Part shown: positions 53,069-62,135 of the stretch, piece after piece
How positions within the stretch are numbered: the first letter of the stretch is position 1
How the letters are laid out: each line of letters starts with the position of its first letter
Source: Ktedonobacter racemifer DSM 44963
GTDB taxonomy: Bacteria; Chloroflexota; Ktedonobacteria; Ktedonobacterales; Ktedonobacteraceae
Length of the DNA stretch: 64,000 nucleotides
NCBI RefSeq assembly: GCF_000178855.1
Contig: NZ_ADVG01000002.1
Coordinates: 2,356,001 to 2,420,000, forward strand
Direction: 5' to 3'
Position numbers and translations under genes: made by a program
The notes under the pieces: model-generated
The model's input: the letters and a program-made list of their open reading frames with translations, nothing else
What the model was told of the DNA's origin: nothing
The model's database searches: none

Positions 53069-53614
53069 ATGCCTGTTCTTGTCTTGAACTCCTCACTACA
53101 ACCTCTCTCAGTTATTCCCGAACGCCGTCTCATCGTCTTGCTATCCAAGCAGAAAGTCACCTTTGTCGATGAGAACGTCCGGGCTTTGATTGAGGAGAGC
53201 ATTAACGCTCGTCGCCTGGATCTTGAACGTCCCGTTATCGTCCAATTGCTGGCGAATGTGCGCGTGCCTCGCATGGCACTCCAACCGACGCGCTCGAACA
53301 TCCTCCTGCGTGACGATGATACCTGCCAATACTGCGGCAAGCGCACCCGCGAACTGACGCTTGACCACATTCTTCCGCGCTCACGTGGTGGGCAGAGCAC
53401 CTGGGAGAACCTGGTAGCCTGCTGTCGTGCTTGCAACGGAAAAAAAGGCAGTCGCCTGTTGAAGGATGCCAATATGCACCTACTTCGCCAGCCACGCCCG
53501 CTCACCACGGAGTATGCTGGTGTCTTCCTGCTGCGCTATCCCAAGCTACGCGCCGCCTATGAAGAGTTTATTACTGGCTTTCATGGCGGTCAGGCCAGAA
53601 TTATGAGCGCGTAG
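53069..53614 (+). CDS. HNH endonuclease family protein
   Basis: 181 aa. N-terminal domain LVLNSSLQPLSVIPERRLIV and a C-terminal HNH nuclease fold: CQYCGKRTRELTLDHILPRSRGG and NLVACCRACNGKKG, giving the zinc cysteines and catalytic HNH residues (DH, N, C). Many such free-standing proteins exist with unknown targets; not linked to a restriction gene here. AGGAAAGG lies 7-9 bases before ATG 53069; ATG 53060 is too close to it. Confidence 0.9.
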   Translation: MPVLVLNSSLQPLSVIPERRLIVLLSKQKVTFVDENVRALIEESINARRLDLERPVIVQLLANVRVPRMALQPTRSNILLRDDDTCQYCGKRTRELTLDHILPRSRGGQSTWENLVACCRACNGKKGSRLLKDANMHLLRQPRPLTTEYAGVFLLRYPKLRAAYEEFITGFHGGQARIMSA

Positions 53615-53694
53615 CCTGATAGTCTCAATGCGTATAGGCCTTATAGATAGCAAATTTTCTTGTTCTTATCGTTTTCTTGGTAGAGAGAGTGGCC

Positions 53695-53825
53695 CGACGC
53701 TGCTGAATACCCATAAAGGGCACAGGGCACGCGTCTACATATTATGGACCATATGTGGCCCGACGCTGCTAAAGCACGCGTCTGCATATGCCTGTTATAT
53801 GTAGATGCGTGCTTTAGCGGCGTCG
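53695..53825. repeat. CGACGCTGCTAAAGCACGCG family, one-and-a-half copies
   Basis: A full two-arm copy at 53761-53790/53797-53825 (three mismatches) and a left arm at 53695-53746 in which the central TAAA is replaced by GAATACCCATAAAGGGCAC-AGGG, itself a small palindrome. Confidence 0.8.
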
Positions 53826-53982
53826 TTCAGCCTTCACATGCAACCACCGGGGCTCGTCGATACGTATTTAAAGTGAGCAGTGTGACAATCGCTAGCGATG
53901 GACCACATATATTGGTACATTGATTGCCTCATTGCTGACAACTCTGTTACCATTATTGATGAGTAGCCTAGTTGTGTAGAGT

Positions 53983-54074
53983 CCTTCTTATTGTGAAAAC
54001 CAACCCCCATTCGGGGACACAGCGGCGCTACTCTCGTGGCTAGCGCTTCGCGCTCAGGTTTTCTAATAGGAAGT
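53983..54074. repeat. GAAAACC palindrome family, long copy
   Basis: Outer arms CTTCTTATTGTGAAAACC and GGTTTTCTAATAGGAAG; inside, CCCCCATTCGGGG and CTAGCGCTTCGCGCTCAG. It lies in the leader of the GH57 gene. Confidence 0.75.
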
Positions 54075-54127
54075 AAGTCCAGGCGTGAGAGTGCTGCTTC
54101 TGCTTTGGACAAAATTAAGGTGGTTGC

Positions 54128-55609
54128 ATGATCGAAAAGATACTTTCCAATGAATCTCTATCACGTTCGAAGCTTGGTGAGTCTTACCTCTGTTTGTATG
54201 GTCATTTTTATCAGCCTCCACGTGAAAATCCTTTTACACATGAAATACCTATTGAAGTCAGTGCCTCTCCCTTTGCCAATTTCAATGAGAAAATCACGGC
54301 TGAATGCTATCGCCCCAACGCGGAAGAAGGCAATTTTGCCGCGATCAGCTATGATATGGGTCCTACCCTGGCAGCCTGGCTGGAGATCCATCATCCCGAA
54401 GTTTACCAGCGGATCATCGATGCGGATCGCCAGCATATCGCGCGCTACGGTGTAGGCAACGCTATGGCACAGGCCTATAACCATACCATCCTGCCACTAG
54501 CGACGACACGCGACAAGCATACCCAAATTCTCTGGGGGTTGCGCGACTTCCAGCAGCGCTATGGGCACGAGGCCCATGGCATGTGGCTAGCGGAGACGGC
54601 GATTGACCTGGAATGCCTGGACATCCTCGCCCAGTACGGTGTCACCTATACGGTGCTGGCTCCCTGGCAGGCGGCCACGCCTGTCGATCCGACGGAGCCA
54701 TATATTGTGCGCCTGAAAAATGGGCGCTCGATGACGGTCTTTTTCTATAATGGTCCGCTCTCGGGTGGCGTCTCCTTTGATTCATCCATGACGAGCAACG
54801 CCGATGTCTTCGCGGGCTCACACCTGACCGGGAACCTGGTACGGGAGAAGCTCGATAACGGTGAACCGCAACTGATTCTGATCGCGACAGATGGAGAGCT
54901 GTATGGGCATCACAAACCGTGGCGTGATAAGTTTCTCTCCTACCTGATCCAGCATGGCGCGCCAACAGAGGGCTTTGAGGTATGTACGCTTGAGCGCTAC
55001 ATGCAGATCCAGCCGGCGACCAAAGAGGTTCAGTTACGTACCCCCAGTGCCTGGAGCTGTGAGCATGGGGTCGCACGCTGGAGTGGGGGTTGTACCTGCA
55101 CAGAGGGCGAGAGTAGCTGGAAATCAGTCCTGCGACGCGCGCTCTCGCGCCTGGCAGAGCGTGGTGACCTGCTCTTTGAGCAATATACCGCGGAGGTCTT
55201 CCAGGATCCCTGGGCAGCGCGCAATGACTACCTGGCTCTGCGCAATGGCTGGGAGAGTGAAGAGAGCTTCTGGAGCCGTCATGGTAAAGGTGGTCAGCGT
55301 CCCGAGCAGCAGCTGGAGTATCGCGCGCGCTTGCTGCTGGAGGCGCAGTACTACCAGCAGTATAGCTTCACCAGTTGCGCCTTCTTCTTTGAGGACCTGG
55401 ATAGGATTGAGCCACGCAACGCTATCGCCTTCGCGCGTCGCGCCATCAGTCTGACCTGGCAGGCCGTGGATGTCGATCTCCAGTACGACTTCCTGCAAGA
55501 TCTACTGCCAGCACACAGCTGGCGTACACAGCAGAGTGGTGTTGACCTCTACAAGGGGCTCACCGAGGTGGATGCTGGCTTGCTACCGCCTTTTCCTCTT
55601 GGAATGTAA
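54128..55609 (+). CDS. Glycoside hydrolase family 57-like / DUF3536 protein
   Basis: 493 aa, alpha-amylase- or branching-enzyme-like (beta/alpha)7 barrel. Starts CLYGHFYQPPRENPF, a GH57 metal/substrate-binding motif; GMWLAETAIDLECLDIL contains the proposed nucleophile Glu and ATDGELYGHHKPW the acid Asp region. The C-terminal half looks like DUF3536. Predicted to act on alpha-glucans; the exact reaction is uncertain. AAGGTGG is 4 bases before the ATG. Confidence 0.88.
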   Translation: MIEKILSNESLSRSKLGESYLCLYGHFYQPPRENPFTHEIPIEVSASPFANFNEKITAECYRPNAEEGNFAAISYDMGPTLAAWLEIHHPEVYQRIIDADRQHIARYGVGNAMAQAYNHTILPLATTRDKHTQILWGLRDFQQRYGHEAHGMWLAETAIDLECLDILAQYGVTYTVLAPWQAATPVDPTEPYIVRLKNGRSMTVFFYNGPLSGGVSFDSSMTSNADVFAGSHLTGNLVREKLDNGEPQLILIATDGELYGHHKPWRDKFLSYLIQHGAPTEGFEVCTLERYMQIQPATKEVQLRTPSAWSCEHGVARWSGGCTCTEGESSWKSVLRRALSRLAERGDLLFEQYTAEVFQDPWAARNDYLALRNGWESEESFWSRHGKGGQRPEQQLEYRARLLLEAQYYQQYSFTSCAFFFEDLDRIEPRNAIAFARRAISLTWQAVDVDLQYDFLQDLLPAHSWRTQQSGVDLYKGLTEVDAGLLPPFPLGM

Positions 55610-55614
55610 AGGAT

Positions 55615-55663
55615 AAGATGTAAGGCGGCAGCCTGGCGAAGCCAGGCTGCCGCCTTACATCTT
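55615..55663. terminator. Long hairpin after GH57 (23-bp arms, GAA loop)
   Basis: Perfect arms 55615-55637 and 55641-55663 a few bases past the stop. A smaller hairpin GGGCTATCTTC/GAAGATAGCCC with trailing TTTG lies at 55719-55746. Confidence 0.85.
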
Positions 55664-55794
55664 GACCCGATTAGTCACTGTGGTTTGCAAGCTGATAAGG
55701 GCACTGAGGCGCGAAAAGGGCTATCTTCGTGGGAAGATAGCCCCTTTGTCTGTTGAAGGCTTCTATTGGTCCTGTAAAGCTTTTTTGAGGGGGT

Positions 55795-56589
55795 CTAGCG
55801 GTACTGGGGCTGGGCACTGAGGCCATCGGTTACTAGCTGGAGCAGGATTGGCAGGTTGGAGACCTTGGCAACATCTATTGTGGCCCAGGAGAGCATGCTG
55901 CCCTGCTTCTTCACCTGTACAGAGCCATTGACCAGTTTGACATCCTTGACCTCGGGCCAGGGGAGGAGTTTATCCCTGAAGCCGATGCCCTGCAAGCTTA
56001 CGCTCAGGTCGCCAAAGCTGACGGGGACGCCACTCGCGTAGGCCTGGCGAGCCAGGGGCAGGTGGCGACGGGTCACCTCATTCATGATAACATCGCCCAG
56101 TTCTTTGACCTTTTTCAAGTGGCTGCTAATCACCACCTGAGAGCCATCGGGGCTCTTAATTGTGTAGGTATGACGGGCAGAGCCATAGCGTGAAGTACGC
56201 ACAACCTTCATCCATACCGCCTCAACACGGTCCCAACGGATGACATTGAGCTGAGAACCACTGGTATAGATGAAGCCCCCTTGGTAGAGGAAAGCCTTGT
56301 GGTTATTGGTTCTGATGGCATTAACGGCATAGATAATGACCAGAATGGGCACGATCCATAAGTAGTAGACAACATAGCCGGCCAGCCAGATGAGGTAGTT
56401 CAGGATAATATCGAGAACCAGCACTCCGACGGTAATACCTAGAGCCACCCAGATGTTGGTTGGTCTGAAGGCACGTACAAAGGGACCCAGGGCGTTGATT
56501 TCCGCCTGCTGAGTAATCTCGACTGGAATCTGCCCCGTAGCGACCTGAGGGGGCAGGGCATTTGCTTGCTGATAGATAGGTTCAGACAT
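55795..56589 (-). CDS. PH-like membrane protein, paralogue 2
   Basis: 264 aa. Proline-rich cytosolic N terminus, two helices at about 45-100 (GITVGVLVLDIILNYLIWL, VYYLWIVPILVIIYAV) and a C-terminal PH-like region with LNVIRWDRVEAVWMKV, VPVSFGDLSVSLQGI and LLPWPEVKDVKL. Same family as 42123-43016 and 57041-58108. GAGGAG is 10 bases before the ATG at 56589. Confidence 0.75.
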   Translation of the reverse strand: MSEPIYQQANALPPQVATGQIPVEITQQAEINALGPFVRAFRPTNIWVALGITVGVLVLDIILNYLIWLAGYVVYYLWIVPILVIIYAVNAIRTNNHKAFLYQGGFIYTSGSQLNVIRWDRVEAVWMKVVRTSRYGSARHTYTIKSPDGSQVVISSHLKKVKELGDVIMNEVTRRHLPLARQAYASGVPVSFGDLSVSLQGIGFRDKLLPWPEVKDVKLVNGSVQVKKQGSMLSWATIDVAKVSNLPILLQLVTDGLSAQPQYR

Positions 56590-56759
56590 ATGAGTGCTTC
56601 TCCTCAAGAGTGCAAATAATGATTAGGAACGACATACAGGCCCTGCATAAGAGAAGATACAGAAGTCAATATGCTACCTGTTATGCCATAAATATACCAG
56701 TTATTGTACGTAGTTGCTATGAGCTATCTCACAAAAATGGCAAAAATGTGTCTACTCTG

Positions 56760-56841
56760 GACTTCTCGCCACTGCGTGGCTCGCGGGGGATAAAGATGGT
56801 GGTGTGAAAATACCTGCGGTATTTTCACACCACCATCTTTA
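56760..56841. repeat. Box (second subtype) plus hairpin (23-bp arms)
   Basis: Box ACTTCTCGCCAC-TGC-GTGGCTCGC at 56760-56784, identical to 38337-38361. Perfect arms 56791-56813 and 56819-56841 with CTGCG loop. Confidence 0.9.
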
Positions 56842-57010
56842 CTCCAGGGTAGATGCTTGCGGTATTTTCGCTCACCATCTTTACTCCAGGGCGGGTGCTC
56901 GCAGTATTTTCGCTCACCATCTTTACTCCAGGGCGGGTGCTCGCGGTATTTTCGCTCACCATCTTTACTCCAGGGCGGGTGCTTGCAGTATTTTCGTACC
57001 ACCATCTTTA
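56842..57010. repeat. Tandem repeat, 42-nt unit, 4 copies
   Basis: Units at 56842-56883, 56884-56925, 56926-56967 and 56968-57010, each CTCCAGGG...GGTGC then GTATTTTCGCTCACCATCTT. The second half copies the hairpin's right arm with CAC to GCT changes. Confidence 0.92.
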
Positions 57011-57040
57011 CTCCAGGGCAGGTACCGAGGGTGCGAAAGC

Positions 57041-58108
57041 TCAGGAGTTCGCGTTGAGCAGGATATAGCGGATGACATCGCGCAGTTGCTCCAGGTTGTG
57101 TATCTCGCGCAGGGGGAGGGTATACCATTCGCGCGTGTGCTGCTCGCCGTAGCGCGCGATCAGCATCTCCTGGGGACCAATACCGATGGCACCGATCTCC
57201 TCCCAGGCGAGGCAGATGGGATGTGGTAGTTCAAGCTGAATACCTTGCTGGTCTATTCTCAATCTGCCAAAGGAGAGCGGTTGTCCGGCCTTATAGGCCA
57301 TAACGTGGGGGGTATGATGCAGAGTATGTTCTTCCCAGGCATGATCGACGAGGCGACGCAGAATGTCGATATTTGGTAGATTGGCTGTTTTGAGACGAAC
57401 GAGTGGTTCCTGGGATACACGCGTATGTACCAGCACGACTTGCTCATCGATGGTTAAAGCTTGAAATTCCGTCCAGGGCAAGAGGCGTTTGAGTGAGCGA
57501 ATGGCCAGGCCCTGGCGGCTAACACCGATCTCATCGAAAGAGACACTTCCACCAGCCCGATAGGCGGTCATGGCACGCGGCAGCAAGCGACGCGTGACCT
57601 CGCTTTCCATAAGCGCACCCAGGAGATCGATATGCTGCAGCTCATTGGTAAAGGTGAGCAGGGATTCATCGCTGCGGCGGATGGTGTAGCGTCGCCTGCC
57701 ATGCTCGCGCCCATCGCTCTCCTTCCAGAGACGCTCCAGTTGGTCCCAACGCACGGCCTCGATGGTGTCGGCGCTAAAAATAAGCCCCTCGGGACAGAGG
57801 TAGACCTGAGGTTGCGTATAAAAATGGGGCGCCAGCAAGACCCAGCCACCGAAGATAAGCCAGATCAGACCAATCAGCGGAATCAGCAGGGCCTGCCAGA
57901 AGGGCCACCAGCTAAAGAGCTGTGGGTAGGCCACACCAAAGACCAGGAGGATCAGGCAACCGACGCAGAGAGCTGCGAAGCCGGTAAAACGGAAGAAGCG
58001 CAGCTCCTGGCTTGCCTCAAAGACCTTCTCGGGCGTGCCAAGGCGATAGGCGGTTGCCGCGCCCAGGATATCGAGCGGCACCTGTTTCTGCGAAAGAATC
58101 TGGCGCAT
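57041..58108 (-). CDS. PH-like membrane protein, paralogue 3 (doubled C-terminal unit)
   Basis: 355 aa. Two helices at about 42-100, then a PH-like region with IEAVRWDQLERLWKE and VSFDEIGVSRQGLAI, LLPWTEFQAL, followed by a second copy of the unit (QPLSFGRLRIDQQGIQLE, ICLAWEEIGAI). So it has one unit more than the paralogue at 55795. Start at ATG 58108, with GGAGG 8 bases upstream; ATG 58123 is less likely. Lies directly upstream of paralogue 2 on the same strand. Confidence 0.75.
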   Translation of the reverse strand: MRQILSQKQVPLDILGAATAYRLGTPEKVFEASQELRFFRFTGFAALCVGCLILLVFGVAYPQLFSWWPFWQALLIPLIGLIWLIFGGWVLLAPHFYTQPQVYLCPEGLIFSADTIEAVRWDQLERLWKESDGREHGRRRYTIRRSDESLLTFTNELQHIDLLGALMESEVTRRLLPRAMTAYRAGGSVSFDEIGVSRQGLAIRSLKRLLPWTEFQALTIDEQVVLVHTRVSQEPLVRLKTANLPNIDILRRLVDHAWEEHTLHHTPHVMAYKAGQPLSFGRLRIDQQGIQLELPHPICLAWEEIGAIGIGPQEMLIARYGEQHTREWYTLPLREIHNLEQLRDVIRYILLNANS

Positions 58109-58167
58109 GTGGGCAGCCTCCATGGGACAGAAGGGCCAACGCTGGCGCAAAGCAGAGCCGCGTGGGG

Positions 58168-58240
58168 CGACGCTGCTAACCCCCATTCCCCCATTCGGGG
58201 ACAAGCGGGGGCAAGCGCACGCGCTTATATATCATGGTAC
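58168..58240. repeat. CGACGCTGCT...GCACGCGC repeat with inserted modules
   Basis: The family arm is split after CGACGCTGCTAA by CCCCCATTCCCCCATTCGGG-GACAAGCGGGGGCAAGC, then continues GCACGCGCTTATATATCATGG. Confidence 0.7.
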
Positions 58241-58285
58241 CTATATTAAGCCAACAAAACGCTAGAAAATGCAAGAGAAAAAAAG

Positions 58286-58335
58286 ATGTGGATGTTGGCT
58301 TGCCTGGCAGAAGCCAGGCAGGCCAACATCCACAT
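58286..58335. repeat. Long hairpin (23-bp arms, AGAA loop)
   Basis: Arms 58286-58308 and 58313-58335 with one mismatch. Follows the L,D-transpeptidase gene on the minus strand. Confidence 0.82.
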
Positions 58336-58376
58336 ATGACTCAGAAGAGGAAGGTGCTGCTCTCTGAGTAGAGAAG

Positions 58377-60104
58377 CTAGTACAGAATGATGCTGGTATT
58401 CCAGTCGCTATTGTCCATCAACCAGGCGGCCTGGGCGGTTGGCATATTGATACAGCCGTGAGAGCCATTACTGGCACTACTGTTGCCGGTAGCATCCACA
58501 TGGGGGAATTGTGTGCCTGGACCGTAGTCGGCGCGCCAATAGGAGTCATGCAGGAAGTAGCCGCCCGCATGATAGCCAATGGCATAGTTGATGGGGGTAT
58601 CCTCATACCAGTAGGGAGACCCTTTGGGATAGGGAGACTTGAACTTGATATTGGTCTCGCGGCTGAGCACTGACCAGAGGCCAGGGAGCGCGGGCAGTTC
58701 CTGGCGGCCAGCGGTGATGTAGAATGAATTGATCAGTTGCCCGTCGCGATAGAAGCGGAGAGTCTCCTCAACCATCGAGATGACGACCGCGGTACCCTTT
58801 TTCAGTTTGTAGTGGTCAAGCAGTTGCAGGTCGGACTGATGAACCTGATTGTAGGGAGTCTTATCGTTGTAGTCAGCCTCCAGCATCTGGTGATGGAAGA
58901 TCGCGTTCTGGATATCGTTCAGGGCAGTCTGATAATCGGCCATCGTCGATGCATTGGCGAGTTCCGCATCCAGGTCGCTGCCGATACCCTGATCCATATA
59001 GCCAACATTGAGGTAGTAGGCACCAGAGACCATGTGCGCGTTGCCCCAATTCTTGACCTCATTATGGAACTGCTGGAGCAACTGGCGGGCCTGCGCCATA
59101 ATCAGATCCTTCTGCATCGCGTTCAGGTCGTCATCGATCTGCTTGCTAAAGGCCTTGTAGTCATCGAGCGTTTTGGTCTTCTGCTGGAGATCGCGGGCAG
59201 CGGCCAGGCGTTTCTCATAGTTGCTGACATCAACACCGCTGCTTTTGAGCTGATTGACCTTCGTCTCCAGGTCATCGACCTTGGCCTTGGCGATAATGGG
59301 GATATCCTGTTTGAAGGTCGCCGCGGCCTGCTGATACTGGACATCAATCGTCTTGTCGATTTTTTTGAGATCGTCGGGTTTGGTAGCTTTGGCCATCTCT
59401 TTCTGATCGCTCTCGTACTGGTTTTTGAGCGTGGTCACATCTACCTTGCCCTCGGTCATCAGATCAATCGTGCTCTTGAGCGTGGCGAGTTTATCACTGG
59501 TCGCAGGCATCATGTTCAAGGTCTGGATGGCATTTCCGGTCGCGTCACTCACCACGAGGTAGTCTTTGGGATACTGCGCGCTCTTCATCTTCGCCAGGTT
59601 CTGGGTATACACCTGCTGAAGCGTCTCTGTGGGATAGCCCTTAGCGCGTTGCTGAGCCAGCGTAATCTGAAGCTTTTGCAGGTTATCCTGGGCCTGGTTA
59701 TCAGTACGCTCAGTCGTCGTATCGATCACGCCCTGGAGTTGGAGATACAGTTGATCATAGCTATGGGCAGCATTTGTGTAGTACGTATCGACCAGTTGCG
59801 CATTGAAGGGATTCCAGGGGGCGGAAGAGTTATCCAGGTTCTGTTTCTGGGTGAGAATGGGATGTAGAGTAGTTGAGGGGACACCAATATCCTGAGCATG
59901 TTTGAGAAGTTGCGTCAGTTTAGTGAGGCTCTGATCTTTTTCTTGCTGTACGCGTGGGTCCGCGCCACATGCGCTGACCAGTGGAAGCAGCGCACTGAGG
60001 AGCAGGGTCAGCAGAATCATTTGTGCCAGGCGTTTAGTACGCGCCTGCCTGCGGGCAGATGTGGTCTGGCGAGCCACATGAGAGGGCGGGACAGGTGCTG
60101 GCAT
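58377..60104 (-). CDS. L,D-transpeptidase lipoprotein with helical repeats
   Basis: 575 aa. Lipobox signal LLPLVSACGADP, then about 380 residues of charged helices (likely coiled coil), then a YkuD catalytic domain with SNGSHGCINMPTAQAAW (HGCxx active-site cysteine) near the C terminus. Expected to link or modify peptidoglycan from outside the membrane. Start ATG 60104 has AAAGGA 9 bases upstream; ATG 60113 has none at a proper distance. Confidence 0.9.
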   Translation of the reverse strand: MPAPVPPSHVARQTTSARRQARTKRLAQMILLTLLLSALLPLVSACGADPRVQQEKDQSLTKLTQLLKHAQDIGVPSTTLHPILTQKQNLDNSSAPWNPFNAQLVDTYYTNAAHSYDQLYLQLQGVIDTTTERTDNQAQDNLQKLQITLAQQRAKGYPTETLQQVYTQNLAKMKSAQYPKDYLVVSDATGNAIQTLNMMPATSDKLATLKSTIDLMTEGKVDVTTLKNQYESDQKEMAKATKPDDLKKIDKTIDVQYQQAAATFKQDIPIIAKAKVDDLETKVNQLKSSGVDVSNYEKRLAAARDLQQKTKTLDDYKAFSKQIDDDLNAMQKDLIMAQARQLLQQFHNEVKNWGNAHMVSGAYYLNVGYMDQGIGSDLDAELANASTMADYQTALNDIQNAIFHHQMLEADYNDKTPYNQVHQSDLQLLDHYKLKKGTAVVISMVEETLRFYRDGQLINSFYITAGRQELPALPGLWSVLSRETNIKFKSPYPKGSPYWYEDTPINYAIGYHAGGYFLHDSYWRADYGPGTQFPHVDATGNSSASNGSHGCINMPTAQAAWLMDNSDWNTSIILY

Positions 60105-60385
60105 GTGAGTCATTCCTTTGTGTCGCACTATTGGTTGCATCGGGCATATCCTTGCTTTGAATCAATGCATTGGTATAGACAGAAAAGGGCAGGGTATATT
60201 GGGCTTCATTTAAGTATTTTTATTTACTGATATATGGTATGGAAGGAGCAAGCTTACATGCTCTGACATAAGAGACGTTGGACATGTAAACTTTTCGCGC
60301 GCCTGGTACCTTTGGACATTTCTATCCTTCTATATATTACATCGCAGGATATATAAAAATGCAACGCCGAACAAGGAATTTTTGT
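60105..60385. other. Gap upstream of the L,D-transpeptidase
   Basis: AT-rich upstream sequence, no gene; promoter of the transpeptidase presumably here but not placed. Confidence 0.4.
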
Positions 60386-60457
60386 CTCATGCAAAAAAGA
60401 GAGCGTGTACAACCCAGGCGTACGCCTGGGTTGTACACGCTCTCTTTTTTGCATGAG
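60386..60457. terminator. Perfect 72-nt palindrome (36-bp arms) after ffh
   Basis: 60386-60421 pairs in full with 60422-60457; centre GGCGTACGCC. It contains A6/T6 runs inside the stem, so on either strand a stem is followed by T6: a bidirectional terminator. It lies 9 bases past the ffh stop codon. Confidence 0.92.
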
Positions 60458-60466
60458 TTTATGAAT

Positions 60467-61990
60467 TTAGCGGCCGCGGCCGCCGCGAGATTTCTGCTTC
60501 TTCCGCTTCTCTTTACGGGCGGCTTTGCCAGTTTTCTTGCCACGTGGCAGACCGGGCATGCCTTGCATATTGGAGAGGCCATCCATACCAGGGAAGCCAC
60601 CCAGGCCATCGGGGAGGCCAGGCATCCCCTGGCCACCGGCACCAGCATACTGGCGCATCATCTGCCCCCAGGGTCCCTTACCGGAGGAGACCTGGCGGAT
60701 CATGGTACGCATCTCAGTAAACTGCTTGAGCAGCTGGTTCAGCTCCTCGACCTTGGTGCCGCTACCCATGGCAATACGCTTGCGACGGCTACCATTGATG
60801 ACATCGGGATTGCGGCGCTCCTCCTTGGTCATGGAGAGGATCATGGCCTCGACATACTTCAACTGATCGCCTTCAAGCGCCTCCTCCATCTCAGGGGTGG
60901 AGGCCAGCTTATTGAAGCCGGGTAGCATCTCCATGATCTGGCGCAGGGGACCCATCTTCTTTAAGCGATGCATGGCGGTCAGGAAGTCTTCGAGGTCAAA
61001 CTTGCCCTGTTGTAGCTTCTGCTGAGATTGCAGAGCCTCTTCTTCGTCGATGGCATCGCGGGCCTGGTCAATCAGGGTAAGCACATCGCCCATACCCAGG
61101 ATACGCTGGGCCAGGCGGTCGGGATAGAAGGGCTGAATGGCATCCAACTTCTCGCCTAGCGCCATGAATTTGACCGGCACGCTGGTGACGGTACGAATGG
61201 AGAGCGCGGCACCGCCACGGGCGTCGCCATCCATCTTAGTCAGGACCATACCGGTTAGCGAGACGGCATCGTTAAAGTCCTTCGCGACGCGTACGGCTTC
61301 CTGGCCAGTCATAGCATCGGCGACCAGCAGGACCTCATGTGGGCGCACGCGCTCGCGGATATTGACGACCTCTTGCATCATGCGCTCATCGATGTTCAAG
61401 CGGCCAGCCGTGTCGAGAATGATCACGTTGCAGGCTTGCTCGCGCGCATAGTCTAACGAATGCACACAAATATCAACGGGATCGGAACCCATGGGTTCCG
61501 AATAGACCGGGACCTGAATCTGCTTACCGAGCGTCTTGAGCTGATTGACCGCAGCGGGGCGGTACATATCGGCCGCCACCAGCAGGGGACGTGAGCCGTT
61601 TTGTTTGCGCAGGTAGTTAGCCAGTTTGGCCGCCGAGGTGGTCTTACCCGAACCCTGCAACCCGACAAGCATAATGATGGTGGGATTGCCGTTGGTATCG
61701 AGCTTATTGCTTTCACCGGTACCGCCGAGCACCTCGACCAGTTCATCATGAACAATCGAGAGCACCTGCTGTGCGGGGGAGAGACTTCCCATCACATCTG
61801 CGCCGATGGCTTTCTCCTTGACCCGGTCGACAAACTGCCGTGCTACTTTCAAGTTGACATCCGCCTCGATGAGGGCGATGCGAACCTCGCGGAGGGCGGA
61901 GTTGACGTCTTCTTCCGTCAGTCTGCCCCGCCCTTCAAGGTTTTGAAAGATGCCCTCGAGGCGTTTGGTTAAGCTTTCAAACATTGCCAT
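60467..61990 (-). CDS. ffh: Signal recognition particle GTPase
   Basis: Binds signal sequences of nascent membrane proteins and the SRP RNA and, with FtsY, targets ribosomes to the membrane. 507 aa. NG domain: MLVGLQGSGKTTSAAKLANYL (P loop), DTAGRLNIDERMM, TKMDGDARGGAALS. C-terminal M domain with RRKRIAMGSGTKVEELNQLL and a Gly/Met-rich tail ending in a basic stretch. ATG at 61990. Confidence 0.97.
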   Translation of the reverse strand: MAMFESLTKRLEGIFQNLEGRGRLTEEDVNSALREVRIALIEADVNLKVARQFVDRVKEKAIGADVMGSLSPAQQVLSIVHDELVEVLGGTGESNKLDTNGNPTIIMLVGLQGSGKTTSAAKLANYLRKQNGSRPLLVAADMYRPAAVNQLKTLGKQIQVPVYSEPMGSDPVDICVHSLDYAREQACNVIILDTAGRLNIDERMMQEVVNIRERVRPHEVLLVADAMTGQEAVRVAKDFNDAVSLTGMVLTKMDGDARGGAALSIRTVTSVPVKFMALGEKLDAIQPFYPDRLAQRILGMGDVLTLIDQARDAIDEEEALQSQQKLQQGKFDLEDFLTAMHRLKKMGPLRQIMEMLPGFNKLASTPEMEEALEGDQLKYVEAMILSMTKEERRNPDVINGSRRKRIAMGSGTKVEELNQLLKQFTEMRTMIRQVSSGKGPWGQMMRQYAGAGGQGMPGLPDGLGGFPGMDGLSNMQGMPGLPRGKKTGKAARKEKRKKQKSRGGRGR

Positions 61991-62054
61991 ATTGTATTAC
62001 TCTCGTTCCTCTCTCTCCGCCGAGCAGATAACGCCTATCTTATAATTGGTCACT

Positions 62055-62082
62055 ATTATATCATGTTTCTTTACAGCGGTAA
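62055..62082 (-). promoter_or_regulatory. Promoter of ffh
   Basis: On the minus strand TTACCG (62077-62082), 16 bases, TATAAT (62055-62060). Confidence 0.55.
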
Positions 62083-62135
62083 GCATGAGATCATCTAATT
62101 AACCCGATGTGTAATATTTTGTATATCCTGGGCGT

